Shown piece by piece: positions 25,681-34,583 of a DNA stretch of 64,000 bases. The stretch spans positions 53,701 through 117,700 of the forward strand of contig NZ_JACOFV010000017.1 of assembly GCF_014284255.1 (NCBI RefSeq), in the 5' to 3' direction. Below the pieces are notes generated by a model, which saw nothing but the letters and a program-made list of their open reading frames with translations, ran no database searches and was not told the DNA's origin. A program made the translations under genes and the position numbers. Source of the DNA: Cognatundibacterium jejuense (lineage in GTDB: Bacteria; Pseudomonadota; Gammaproteobacteria; Burkholderiales; Burkholderiaceae_D). Position 1 is the first letter of the stretch; the number at the start of each line of letters is the position of its first letter.

Positions 25681-26682
25681 ATGAACCTCAAAAAAGTCAG
25701 CCTTTTGGTGACCAGTATTGCTCTCCTGTTTCCAGTATTGGCACATGCTTGCGCAAGCTGCGGTTGCACCTTAAGTCCGGATTGGGACGGCACAAATACG
25801 ACCGGTCAGCCAGGTTTTAAATTAGACGTGCGTTACGATTATCTGAATCAAAATCAATTGCGCTCCGGAACCAGTACAATTAACCCCGCAGTCGCCAGTC
25901 AATTCGTCAATAGCACGGGGCCTCAAGAGGTAGAGAAATTTACCAAAAATAATTACGTCACAGTGGGTCTGGATTACTCCAATGGCGGCAACTGGGAAGT
26001 CAAGCTTCAGGTACCCTATATCAACCGTAACCATAGCACTTTGGGCACAGCCTCTGATGGCACAACAGCGGGTGCAGGAGGCGGTCAATATGACTCACAA
26101 ACCTCAGGGATAGGTGACGTCAAAATCATGGGACGTTATATTGGATTTTCTGAAACACATAAATTTGGTGTGCTATTCGGTGCCAAATTAGCGACAGGCA
26201 GTCATACCTTGCCTGGTACTTCAACCGACGCCACAAACCCAGGCTCGGCACCAATTGACCGTGGATTGCAGCCTGGTACAGGCACCACCGATCTTATCCT
26301 TGGGGTTTCATATGCTGATAGTCTGAATACTGACTGGTCTTATTTTACGCAAGCAATCGTGCAAACTGCACTCAATTCCAGCGATCAATATAAACCAGGT
26401 ACGGGATTAAATATCAATGGTGGCTTACGCTATAACGGCTTTGAAAAATTCAAACCTTTGGTGCAATTCAATGCCAAATATGTACAGCATGACACAGGGG
26501 ACAACGCCGACACCATTAGCACTGGTGGCACGCTGGCCTATATCAGCCCGGGTGTTTTAGCCGTAGTGAGTGACACTGTTTCTGTCTACGCTTTTGTACA
26601 AGCCCCCATTTATCAAAACGTCCGTGGTGTGCAACTGGCGCCACGTTACACCGCTTCTGTGGGCGTCAAAGTCGCATTCTGA
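25681..26682 (+). CDS. Outer-membrane-like protein with N-terminal Cys cluster
   Basis: The 333-residue protein starts at ATG 25681 and has a signal peptide ending VLAHA. The mature N-terminus is CASCGC (Cys24, Cys27, Cys29), an unusual potential metal site. The body is rich in alternating polar/aromatic beta strands ending in SVGVKVAF, a terminal aromatic that fits an outer-membrane beta-barrel. I recall similar 'transporter' proteins in copper clusters. A strong terminator follows. Possible role: copper entry at the outer membrane; this is inferred from the operon. Confidence 0.68.
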   Translation: MNLKKVSLLVTSIALLFPVLAHACASCGCTLSPDWDGTNTTGQPGFKLDVRYDYLNQNQLRSGTSTINPAVASQFVNSTGPQEVEKFTKNNYVTVGLDYSNGGNWEVKLQVPYINRNHSTLGTASDGTTAGAGGGQYDSQTSGIGDVKIMGRYIGFSETHKFGVLFGAKLATGSHTLPGTSTDATNPGSAPIDRGLQPGTGTTDLILGVSYADSLNTDWSYFTQAIVQTALNSSDQYKPGTGLNINGGLRYNGFEKFKPLVQFNAKYVQHDTGDNADTISTGGTLAYISPGVLAVVSDTVSVYAFVQAPIYQNVRGVQLAPRYTASVGVKVAF

Positions 26683-26692
26683 TTGACGCAAT

Positions 26693-26741
26693 GCTGAGTT
26701 GATGTTCAGGTTCCAAACCTGCATCAGGTCAGCAGTTTTTT
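26693..26741 (+). terminator. Rho-independent terminator
   Basis: An extended stem (GCTGA at 26693-26697 with TCAGC at 26729-26733) encloses CAGGTT/AACCTG, followed by six T residues. It ends the copper operon. Confidence 0.85.
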
Positions 26742-26776
26742 CATCCTTTTAAAAGATTCATCGCGTACAACCGCCA

Positions 26777-27193
26777 ATGAAATGTCATGCATTTACTCGC
26801 AATTTGATCTTCGGAATCGCTATGTTGGCGATGCTGATGCTCACGCTTGCACCGGCGATATCGAGTGTGCTGCTGAGCGATGTTAATCAGGGTCAAGCAA
26901 GTATATGCAGTACCAGCAATGCGGTTGGCGATGTCAGCCTGATCGCGCGATCAACGGAAAATTTTCCGCGCAAATCACATTGGCATTTTAGCCATTGTCA
27001 CTACTGTTTCACCCATGCGGGTTCATTTCTCATGCCAGGTATGGCAAGCATATTTGTACCTGGCATACAAGCAGGATTTCACTATCCAGTAACATTCTAT
27101 GAATCTTCTGTTCCACTATTTACCTGGTTTTCATCACAACCACGAGCACCTCCTCGCGTTTTTCGCCTGGCACCACAAAACGCAACTTTTTAG
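26777..27193 (+). CDS. DUF2946 family protein, paralogue 2
   Basis: The 138-residue protein has an N-terminal signal-type helix (LIFGIAMLAMLMLTLAPAISS), then HCHYCFTHAG and C-terminal PRAPPRVF. The HC-x-x-C-x-THA core is the same as in the proteins at 23067 and 30716. It sits 135 bases upstream of the TonB receptor, and this placement is typical of copper receptor loci. Start ATG at 26777. Confidence 0.8.
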   Translation: MKCHAFTRNLIFGIAMLAMLMLTLAPAISSVLLSDVNQGQASICSTSNAVGDVSLIARSTENFPRKSHWHFSHCHYCFTHAGSFLMPGMASIFVPGIQAGFHYPVTFYESSVPLFTWFSSQPRAPPRVFRLAPQNATF

Positions 27194-27328
27194 CGCGTAG
27201 CCTGGGCAAGTAAAGCTTGTCATTCATTTGTACATCAAGACATTTCTCTCCTTCTTTGAATGACTGAGATGATCGCTTTATGCACGCCATTTTTATTCGC
27301 ATTTATTATTCGTTTTTTGAATTGAATC

Positions 27329-29725
27329 ATGAAAAAATCCGTCACCACTTCTTCAATAAAACCAGCAAACAAGCAATTTCACACCTCGACATTACGTCCT
27401 ATGGTGAGTGCCATTAGTGCCATCATGGCCTGTCTGACGACGACGGCAATCGCGCAAACCACCGATAACGCAGAGCCAGATGCACAGGTCGTGTTGGTCA
27501 CAGGTACATTGGCGACTAAGCCGGTCACAGCTTCTCCGGCAACCATAGAAACAGTCACGGCCAAAGAACTGGGCGAAACGACCAATGTCACCAATGTCGA
27601 AGATGCCTTAAAATATATCCCTAGCATCATGGTACGCAAACGCTTTAATGGCGATACGGCAGCACCAGTCACTTCACGTACGACGGGCGTGAATGCGAGC
27701 GCACGTACTTTAATTTTTGCTGATGGTGTCATGCTTTCGAGTCTGGTCAATAACAATAATGGCAATGGCTCGCCACAGTGGTTTATGGTTTCTCCCGAAG
27801 AAATCGACAGCATCGATGTCATGTACGGTCCGTTTTATGCAGCCTATGCAGGTAATTCTTATGGTGCTGTTATCCAGATGAATACCCGCATGCCGCGACA
27901 ATTTGAAGCGACAGCAAAATTAAATTTATCGTCGCAAAATTTTGACTCATATGGCACCAGCAGCAATTTCAAATCGGGCAGCCTGAACGCTACCATTGGT
28001 GATCGTCAAGGCGCATTTTCCTGGTTTGTCAGTGCCAACCACCTCGATAGCTTTAGTCAACCGATTACCTTCGGTACCCTGTCGCAATCCAGCAAAGTCG
28101 CAGCAGCCAACCTACCGGTCATCACTGGCGCAACCGCCGACTACAACCGCACTGGCGGTGCCATCCAGGTGATCAGCGCAGGGAATCTTAATCACACTGT
28201 GCAAGACACCGCCAAAGTCAAATTAGCCTATGATTTCAATGCCGAAACCACGCTCAGCTATATGCTCGGTTACTGGCAGAATTCGGCGAATGGTAAGGCT
28301 GCCTCCTATCTTCGTGATGCCAGTGACGCCCCCTATTACGGTGCAACAACTGGCAACGTCAATATCGGTGGCTATGCCTATAGCGCAGCCACCATTGGTA
28401 GTCAATTTGGTAGCAATAGCACCGAACAGACGCACTGGATGCAAAGTCTGGCGCTCAATAGCAAAACTTCCGGAGCCTGGGATTGGAATGCGGTGATCAG
28501 CAATGTCAATTATGCGACCGATCTGACGCGTTCTTCGACAGGCCCATATCCTGCTGCACAGACCACGGGCGCGGGCCGAATTGCAGATGTGAGTGGGACC
28601 GGCTGGACCACCGTTGATGCCAAAGCGACCTATCGTCCAGACGCAAATCAAGGTTCCCATACGGTGAGCTTTGGAGTCCACGCTGACCAATTCAAATTGG
28701 TCAGCCCGACTTACAATACAACAGACTGGCTCAATGGCAGCAACGGTGCTTTGTATAGTAACTCTCTCGGAAAAACACAGACCAATGCGCTGTGGATACA
28801 AGACGAATGGCGTATCAATACAAAGTTAACTGCCACCATCGGCGGTCGTTATGAACAATGGAAAGCACTCGATGGCTATAACTACGCTATCGCTGCAAAT
28901 GGGACAGGTTTCCCGATCAATCAACCTGGCGTTTCCCAAAATGGTCTGTCGCCAAAAGCTACCCTGGCGTGGAAAGCATCGGATACCTGGCAAATCACTG
29001 GTTCTTTCGGGCGTGCCTTACGCTTCCCCACGGTTGGCGAGTTATACCAAAACGTCCAGACGGGCACCACCTTTACACAAGCAAATCCTTATCTCAAACC
29101 AGAAGACGTTCTATCGAGCGAATTCGCATTTGAACGCAAAACCAAAGACAGCCGGGTACGAGTTTCTGTGTTTGGTGAATTTGTTTCCGACGCCTTGATT
29201 TCTCAGACATCGAATATCGTTGGTTATTCCACGCCTGTTTCATTCACACAAAATGTGGATAAAACCCGTCAACGTGGGATAGAGTTGGTCGCAGAAAAAG
29301 ACAACGCGCTTATTCAAGGTCTGCAGTTATCCGCGAGTCTGACCTATGTTGATGCGGTGATCCTGGCCAATAGCAGTTATGTACCGACAATCGCTGGTGC
29401 AACGTCCGTCGGCAAGCACACACCTTACGTACCTGACTGGCGCGCGACGATGGTTGCGACTTACCGGCCAGATGCGCGCTGGGCGTATACACTGGCCGGA
29501 CGTTATACCGGTCGTCAATATGCCACAGTTGATAACACCGATATCTACCCAGGTACGTACCAAGGCTTTCAACCATTTTTCGTCGCTGACGCGCGAGTTC
29601 ATTATCAGGTCAACCGTGAATGGAGTATCGCGGCAGGGATTGATAACCTCAACAATGAGAAATATTATCTATACCATCCTTTCACGCAACGTACTGCATA
29701 CGCTGAGCTGAAATACACGTATTGA
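27329..29725 (+). CDS. TonB-dependent receptor, probable copper/metal type
   Basis: The 798-residue protein has a signal peptide (STLRPMVSAISAIMACLTTTAIAQ) and a plug domain at about 55-190 (VTGTLATKPV, SIMVRKRFNG, IDSIDVMYGPFYAAYAGNSYGAVIQM). A beta-barrel follows, ending in AYAELKYTY with the terminal Tyr. It moves a ligand across the outer membrane with TonB energy. The neighbouring copper genes suggest copper or a copper chelate, but this is inferred and not read from the ligand site. A strong terminator follows. Confidence 0.88.
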   Translation: MKKSVTTSSIKPANKQFHTSTLRPMVSAISAIMACLTTTAIAQTTDNAEPDAQVVLVTGTLATKPVTASPATIETVTAKELGETTNVTNVEDALKYIPSIMVRKRFNGDTAAPVTSRTTGVNASARTLIFADGVMLSSLVNNNNGNGSPQWFMVSPEEIDSIDVMYGPFYAAYAGNSYGAVIQMNTRMPRQFEATAKLNLSSQNFDSYGTSSNFKSGSLNATIGDRQGAFSWFVSANHLDSFSQPITFGTLSQSSKVAAANLPVITGATADYNRTGGAIQVISAGNLNHTVQDTAKVKLAYDFNAETTLSYMLGYWQNSANGKAASYLRDASDAPYYGATTGNVNIGGYAYSAATIGSQFGSNSTEQTHWMQSLALNSKTSGAWDWNAVISNVNYATDLTRSSTGPYPAAQTTGAGRIADVSGTGWTTVDAKATYRPDANQGSHTVSFGVHADQFKLVSPTYNTTDWLNGSNGALYSNSLGKTQTNALWIQDEWRINTKLTATIGGRYEQWKALDGYNYAIAANGTGFPINQPGVSQNGLSPKATLAWKASDTWQITGSFGRALRFPTVGELYQNVQTGTTFTQANPYLKPEDVLSSEFAFERKTKDSRVRVSVFGEFVSDALISQTSNIVGYSTPVSFTQNVDKTRQRGIELVAEKDNALIQGLQLSASLTYVDAVILANSSYVPTIAGATSVGKHTPYVPDWRATMVATYRPDARWAYTLAGRYTGRQYATVDNTDIYPGTYQGFQPFFVADARVHYQVNREWSIAAGIDNLNNEKYYLYHPFTQRTAYAELKYTY

Positions 29726-29772
29726 GACGACGTGGTTATTTGAATTAGGTAAGCCAAATATTCACTAAGAGG

Positions 29773-29806
29773 AAACGGGGAGCAAAGGCTAGCTCCCCGT
29801 TTTCTT
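29773..29806 (+). terminator. Rho-independent terminator after TonB receptor
   Basis: AAACGGGGAGC (29773-29783) pairs with GCTCCCCGTTT (29792-29802), followed by a T-rich run. Confidence 0.88.
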
Positions 29807-29904
29807 ATGCTTACTACTTTAGGGCGGATGCAAGCGCCAATTCTGATAAAACCTCGATGCAGCGCGAGTTACACCCACTCTACTATTGGTAAATGACTGC
29901 GCTT

Positions 29905-30501
29905 TTATGCAGACAGTTGCAGTAAATGCTCACGGTTTTCTAAATGCCTGCGTTTCATTTTTTCCGGATCACCATACGCGAGTAAGCGTGCTTCTTTTAA
30001 ACTGTTCAGTACCCGGCATACTGTCTCTCTGGTGGAATGGATAATCTCTGCGATGTTTCCCAGACTTGGCAATACGCAAGAACTGGCTTTATTTATATCA
30101 GTATCACTTTCCTCCGCTAACAAACGTAGTAAGCGCTTGACACGTTCATCAACTGGGCCAGATCTCAAGCTAACCGCCTCGCGGCAACGCTGATAGCTGG
30201 TAAAAACGGCGGACATCAGCAATTTTGTCAGTTGCCTGTCATCCAGATAAGAAACCGGCGACAAGCTCACTTCTGTGATAGCTCGTATTGTCAACGTATC
30301 TGACACGCCAACAAAATGCTCCACGCCTAATAAATCGCCAGGCAGGGCTAATCGGACAAAACTCGCAGGTTCATCACCCGTCTGACTATCGATACGCATG
30401 GCGCCTTTTTCTATTCGCCATAACACTTGTAAATCATCGTCAGCCATGGATTGGCGAGGTAAAAGATGGCGACGTAACGTCATTTTTTCTGTGGTTTTCA
30501 T
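29905..30501 (-). CDS. Crp/Fnr-family regulator
   Basis: The protein is 198 residues from MKTTEKMTL (a start at 30528 is possible but has no ribosome site). It has an N-terminal cyclic-nucleotide-type domain (FVRLALPGDLLGVEHF) without the N-terminal Cys cluster of FNR, and a C-terminal HTH (LPSLGNIAEIIHSTRETVCRVLNSLKEARLL). It probably senses a small molecule. It is convergent with the TonB receptor; upstream lies a 9-bp inverted repeat that could be its own operator. Confidence 0.85.
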   Translation of the reverse strand: MKTTEKMTLRRHLLPRQSMADDDLQVLWRIEKGAMRIDSQTGDEPASFVRLALPGDLLGVEHFVGVSDTLTIRAITEVSLSPVSYLDDRQLTKLLMSAVFTSYQRCREAVSLRSGPVDERVKRLLRLLAEESDTDINKASSCVLPSLGNIAEIIHSTRETVCRVLNSLKEARLLAYGDPEKMKRRHLENREHLLQLSA

Positions 30502-30522
30502 GTTTAACTCTATCCCATACTG

Positions 30523-30552
30523 TGTCATACAGATTCAGTCATTTGTATGACA
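30523..30552. promoter_or_regulatory. Candidate operator upstream of Crp/Fnr gene
   Basis: TGTCATACA (30523-30531) and TGTATGACA (30544-30552) form a perfect 9-bp inverted repeat, 21 bp centre to centre, suiting a dimeric regulator. It lies about 20-50 bases upstream of the Crp/Fnr start. Confidence 0.5.
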
Positions 30553-30715
30553 ACATTGATTAATTTGCTCATCATAGATTACCAACAAGGCGTAACAAGC
30601 CAGACGAGATGCGTATGCAATTGCTATGCAACGCAGCAATAGGGTCGAGCTGTACTCAAGTGGTCTAAGCTGATCTGCGTCTTTGGCACGTGACCAGTAA
30701 AAAGAATCAAAAGAG

Positions 30716-31141
30716 TCAGAGAGTGGGTGGGGCACGCACAGCGGGGGAAATCCAAGCAGCAATCAGTAGAAATTGCTGGCTTGATTGCGAGTGATGATGA
30801 AAGCTAAACGAGGGAGCTAAAAAACTAAAATCACTGACAGGCGGCAATCCAAATGAAGCCGCATGCGTAAAACAGTAATCGCAATACTTCGCATGGAATA
30901 GCGATGGCAGATCGACTGGTTTGGCATCACGACTACTGCTTATCCATTTGCTTCCCGTTGTCGAACATACTTCACGCCATTCAAGAGCCGCCCGATTGCC
31001 ATTTGCAGCATTGTCTACGGCCTGCGAAATCAATGGCATCAAGCCGTTCAACAAGATTGCCAATGCGGCAATCCAGCTGATCACGAAACGCCTCTGAGGA
31101 AAGCGTTGATGACGACGTTGATAAAGTTTGACTATGCGCAC
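30716..31141 (-). CDS. DUF2946 family protein, paralogue 3
   Basis: The 141-residue protein starts at GTG 31141, with the hydrophobic helix FVISWIAALAILLNGLMPLISQ, then YCDYCFTHAASFG and the C-terminal VRAPPTL. The motif matches the two other copies, with Tyr in place of the first His. It lies downstream of a c5-type cytochrome gene on the same strand. It is the third copy of this family within 8 kb. Confidence 0.78.
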   Translation of the reverse strand: MRIVKLYQRRHQRFPQRRFVISWIAALAILLNGLMPLISQAVDNAANGNRAALEWREVCSTTGSKWISSSRDAKPVDLPSLFHAKYCDYCFTHAASFGLPPVSDFSFLAPSFSFHHHSQSSQQFLLIAAWISPAVRAPPTL

Positions 31142-31362
31142 AAGAAAGAAATTAATCGAATGAAGAGTTGAATATTTAAACGATAAGCAATTTTCAGTAG
31201 TTCACCATACCAGAAATTCAAGGTTAAGATCTATTGGATTTGTAAAACTCAAGCTTAACTACTAAAAACGATTAATCCAAATCAATCGTCACCATGTAAA
31301 AAAGCCACGATCGGTGGTCGCCCCTGTGTCCCGCTCATGTCACGCTCGTATCAAGTTCATGA

Positions 31363-31728
31363 CTACTTTACTTTTTCCAACATATACTCAACTGCGGCTT
31401 TGATTTCTATATCCGAACAGCTACTGCATGAACCGCGCGCTGGCATCAATTTGTAGCCGTGTAAAGCATGTTCAATCAAGGTGTCAGGAGTTTGTTTTAA
31501 TCTCACTGCCCAGGCGGCTTTATCGCTTACCTTAGGGGCACCGCTGATACCAGTCACATGACACTCGGCGCACATCAAAGTGAATATCGTCGCGCCTGAG
31601 CGCCCCTGAGGAATCCGCGAAGTTGTCGTGGCTGCGAAAGTGGCCTCCGTCATCATCAGACTGACGAAAAAGACCATCAGGATCAGGCAAGATACATATT
31701 GCGCAGCAGGTTTTTTTAAATTTCCCAT
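31363..31728 (-). CDS. c5-type cytochrome c
   Basis: The 121-residue protein from MGNLKKPAAQ has a signal helix (YVSCLILMVFFVSLMMTEATFA) and one haem motif CAECH. The C-terminal MPARGSCSSCSDIEIKAAVEYMLEK includes the Met ligand and the extra Cys pair typical of c5 cytochromes. GAGAAG lies upstream of the ATG. It is a soluble or membrane-associated periplasmic electron carrier, possibly for the oxidase that receives copper from the chaperones nearby. Confidence 0.9.
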   Translation of the reverse strand: MGNLKKPAAQYVSCLILMVFFVSLMMTEATFAATTTSRIPQGRSGATIFTLMCAECHVTGISGAPKVSDKAAWAVRLKQTPDTLIEHALHGYKLMPARGSCSSCSDIEIKAAVEYMLEKVK

Positions 31729-32000
31729 TTTCTTCTCATCATCGATTGTAAGCAAAGGATATAATTTTAATAAATTATCAAACTGACTCAGCGCCAATAT
31801 TAAAACAGATCAGAGAGCAGCGAATTCCTACGCGATATAACATCCGGTCTAGAAAAAATCGCTATACGATTTTTTCCATAGCAGCATTTTACGGCGTACG
31901 CAGAAATTTTGTCTGGCACGCACTGCCTTACTGTTGACACCAAGTCGGGTCTTTAAAGGCCCAATACTGAAACAAAACGTTCGCCTATTGAAAGACAACG

Positions 32001-33422
32001 ATGCCAGAAATCACTTCCGTGACGAATCAATACGAAGCTCAATCAGTCGCTTATTTTATTCAGGAAATTAAAAATGCCTTTGGCACTTTCGCCAACTCGG
32101 CATTAAGTGCAACGCCACAACTTGAAGTGACTAGTCTCGGTGGGTTGCCGTCTGCTTTCGCCGTCACAGAACTAGCGACAGCGTCCATTGCGAGCGCCGG
32201 CCAAGCCTTGAGCGAATTGATCGCCCATTCTGGCACTCAGGCACCATCGTTACAAATAGACCGAAGACTTAGTTCATTTTGGTTTGATTCTTCGGTACGT
32301 CCTCGCGGCTGGACTCTGCCACCGGCATGGGATGCGATTGCCGGTGTTTATCAAACTACGGACGGATGGATACGTCTACATACCAATGCACCACATCACC
32401 GGGCTGCGGCGCTGGCAGTTTTGGGATGCACTGCCGATAAAGACGCCGTCAGCAATACCGTAGCGGGCTGGAACTCACAAGAGCTGGAGGACGCCATCGT
32501 TGCACAACATGGTTGCGCCGCAGTAATGCATGACAGACAAACCTGGCAAGCGCATCCGCAAGGACAAGCGGTTGCCCACGAGCCGCTCATCCATATTCAA
32601 GCTTATCCATCTGATGGCAAAAAGCACTGGAAAATCGATCCGCACCGACCACTGCAAGGCATACGGGTACTCGACTTAACCCGTATTATCGCCGGGCCTG
32701 TAGCTACTCGATTTTTAGCGGGTTACGGTGCTGACGTACTTCGAATCGATCCACCTGAATGGGATGAACCTACGATATTGGCTGAACTGACGATAGGCAA
32801 ACGATGTGCCCGACTAGACTTAAAGAAATCTGATGATAGAAAGCAATTTGAACACTTGCTGAGCGAAGCCGATGTGCTGGTTCATGGCTATCGCGCTGAT
32901 GCTCTGGCAGCATTGGGGCTGGATGCTGAAAGTCGTCGCCGAATCAATCCAGCATTGATCGACGTTAGTCTGAATGCCTATGGCCACAGTGGCCCATGGC
33001 AGTATCGACGCGGTTTCGATAGTCTGGTGCAAATGAGCTGTGGGATTGCTGACTTTGGTATGCATCACTACGGCAAAACACAACCTACGCCCCTGCCAGT
33101 TCAAGCCTTGGATCACGCAACAGGCTACATGATCGCGGCTGCCGTTATTCGCGGATTGCAACAGCGCTACTTGCATGGTCTTGGCAGCGAAATGCGCTTA
33201 TCACTCGCCAGGACAGCAGAATTACTGATCGCAGGCTCAGTACCACGGCAACCCGGCTTAAGTTTTGAAGCAAAGAATGACACTGACCATACACCAGTTG
33301 TGGAGCACACCGTCTGGGGCGCTTTGCAACGCCTGTTACCACCACTAAAAATCCAAGGCGCGCCCATGCAATGGGATAAGCCAGCCGGACTTTTGGGAAC
33401 AAACAGAGCGAACTGGCAGTAG
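32001..33422 (+). CDS. CaiB/BaiF-type (class III) CoA-transferase
   Basis: The 473-residue protein has an N-terminal half of about 215 residues that looks like a partial CoA-transferase or racemase domain (RGWTLPPAWDAIAGVYQTTDGWIRLHTNAPHHR). Residues from about 218 form the core family start (RPLQGIRVLDLTRIIAGPVATRFLAGYGADVLRID) with GFDSLVQMSCGIADFG further on. This duplicated arrangement is known for long members of the family. It transfers CoA between carboxylic acids; the substrate is unknown. Confidence 0.85.
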   Translation: MPEITSVTNQYEAQSVAYFIQEIKNAFGTFANSALSATPQLEVTSLGGLPSAFAVTELATASIASAGQALSELIAHSGTQAPSLQIDRRLSSFWFDSSVRPRGWTLPPAWDAIAGVYQTTDGWIRLHTNAPHHRAAALAVLGCTADKDAVSNTVAGWNSQELEDAIVAQHGCAAVMHDRQTWQAHPQGQAVAHEPLIHIQAYPSDGKKHWKIDPHRPLQGIRVLDLTRIIAGPVATRFLAGYGADVLRIDPPEWDEPTILAELTIGKRCARLDLKKSDDRKQFEHLLSEADVLVHGYRADALAALGLDAESRRRINPALIDVSLNAYGHSGPWQYRRGFDSLVQMSCGIADFGMHHYGKTQPTPLPVQALDHATGYMIAAAVIRGLQQRYLHGLGSEMRLSLARTAELLIAGSVPRQPGLSFEAKNDTDHTPVVEHTVWGALQRLLPPLKIQGAPMQWDKPAGLLGTNRANWQ

Positions 33423-33548
33423 TATTGTCTTCAAGTGTAAAAACTAGTTAAAAATGAAAGAAAGAAAGTCGTAAATGCTGTCAAGGAAGGATGGTAGGCA
33501 TAAAATACGCGGCACCGCTCACCAACTTCTGTCAATTCCATTCTGAAC

Positions 33549-34580
33549 ATGCAAAACCGCGACCATTGGGTAGATTACGCTAAAGGCATAGGCATTTTAC
33601 TGGTCGTCTACGGTCACGTCAGTCGCGGTGCGTACAATGCCGGAATAGTGATGGACGCGAAGCTATTTAAACTGATTGACAGCATCATTTACAGCTTTCA
33701 TATGCCGCTGTTTTTCTTGTTGTCGGGGATATTTTTCATTCCTTCACTTAACAAGTACGGCCGTCAGCGTCTAATCTTAGATAAAGTGGATAGCGTTTTC
33801 TACCCTTACGTGTTGTGGTCGTTACTGCAAGGCTTTACCGAAGTATTCTTGTCACGATTTACTACTACAAAAACCAGCGTGGATGATGTGCTATCGTTGT
33901 TATGGCAACCACGCGCACAATTCTGGTTTCTTTACGTGCTCTTCGTTGTATTCGTATTGATGGCACTTACCTACAGAGAGCAACGTGGCGCTGCAGCCTT
34001 GTTCGTGCCACTGATATTAATCGCTGCGTGGATATCACGCTTTTACGTGCAGTTACCCTTTCCTGTCGATTTTTTGGCGACATATCTTATTTACTTTTAT
34101 TTAGGTTCACAAGTGCGTGTCTGGAAAGACTTCATCATTGAGCACGCATCCATTGTTTGCGCCATCAGTGGATTACTGTTTGGCTGTCTGGCGTGGCTGT
34201 TCCATGGCAAACTGGGTTTGATTTATTCCGATCAATCCTTGCTGGCTCTGCCGCTGGCTTTATCAGGAATCACGATGGTGTGTAGCCTGGGATTCGTATT
34301 AGCAAAAGCTGAATTGGGCATGTTGAAATGCCTGACATTGTTTGGCACCTGTTCTATGCCTATCTTTTTAATGCATATACTGGCCGGCAGTGGTGTGCGT
34401 ATTATCCTGAATAAATTCCTGTACATCGACAATGCATCGATACATCTGATTCTGGGTACCGTGATCGGAATACTAGTGCCAATCACGGTTTTCCAGTTAT
34501 CAAAAAAAACGTCATTGCCCGGGTTACGCTATCTGTTTGCTCCACCACCATTTTTATCACTAAAACGGCGAATGAATTAA
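33549..34580 (+). CDS. Acyltransferase family 3 membrane protein
   Basis: The 343-residue protein begins RDHWVDYAKGIGILLVVYGHVSRG, the acyltransferase-3 start with the conserved His, and has about ten hydrophobic helices. Family members O-acetylate exopolysaccharides or other surface sugars from a cytosolic donor. It is convergent with ackA three bases downstream. The substrate cannot be told from sequence. Confidence 0.88.
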   Translation: MQNRDHWVDYAKGIGILLVVYGHVSRGAYNAGIVMDAKLFKLIDSIIYSFHMPLFFLLSGIFFIPSLNKYGRQRLILDKVDSVFYPYVLWSLLQGFTEVFLSRFTTTKTSVDDVLSLLWQPRAQFWFLYVLFVVFVLMALTYREQRGAAALFVPLILIAAWISRFYVQLPFPVDFLATYLIYFYLGSQVRVWKDFIIEHASIVCAISGLLFGCLAWLFHGKLGLIYSDQSLLALPLALSGITMVCSLGFVLAKAELGMLKCLTLFGTCSMPIFLMHILAGSGVRIILNKFLYIDNASIHLILGTVIGILVPITVFQLSKKTSLPGLRYLFAPPPFLSLKRRMN

Positions 34581-34583
34581 TTC

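Noticed and set aside
31272..31285. TTAATCCAAATCAA as an FNR box before DUF2946 gene 3
   Set aside because: One half-site deviates from consensus, and the site is about 130 bases from the start, so support is too weak.
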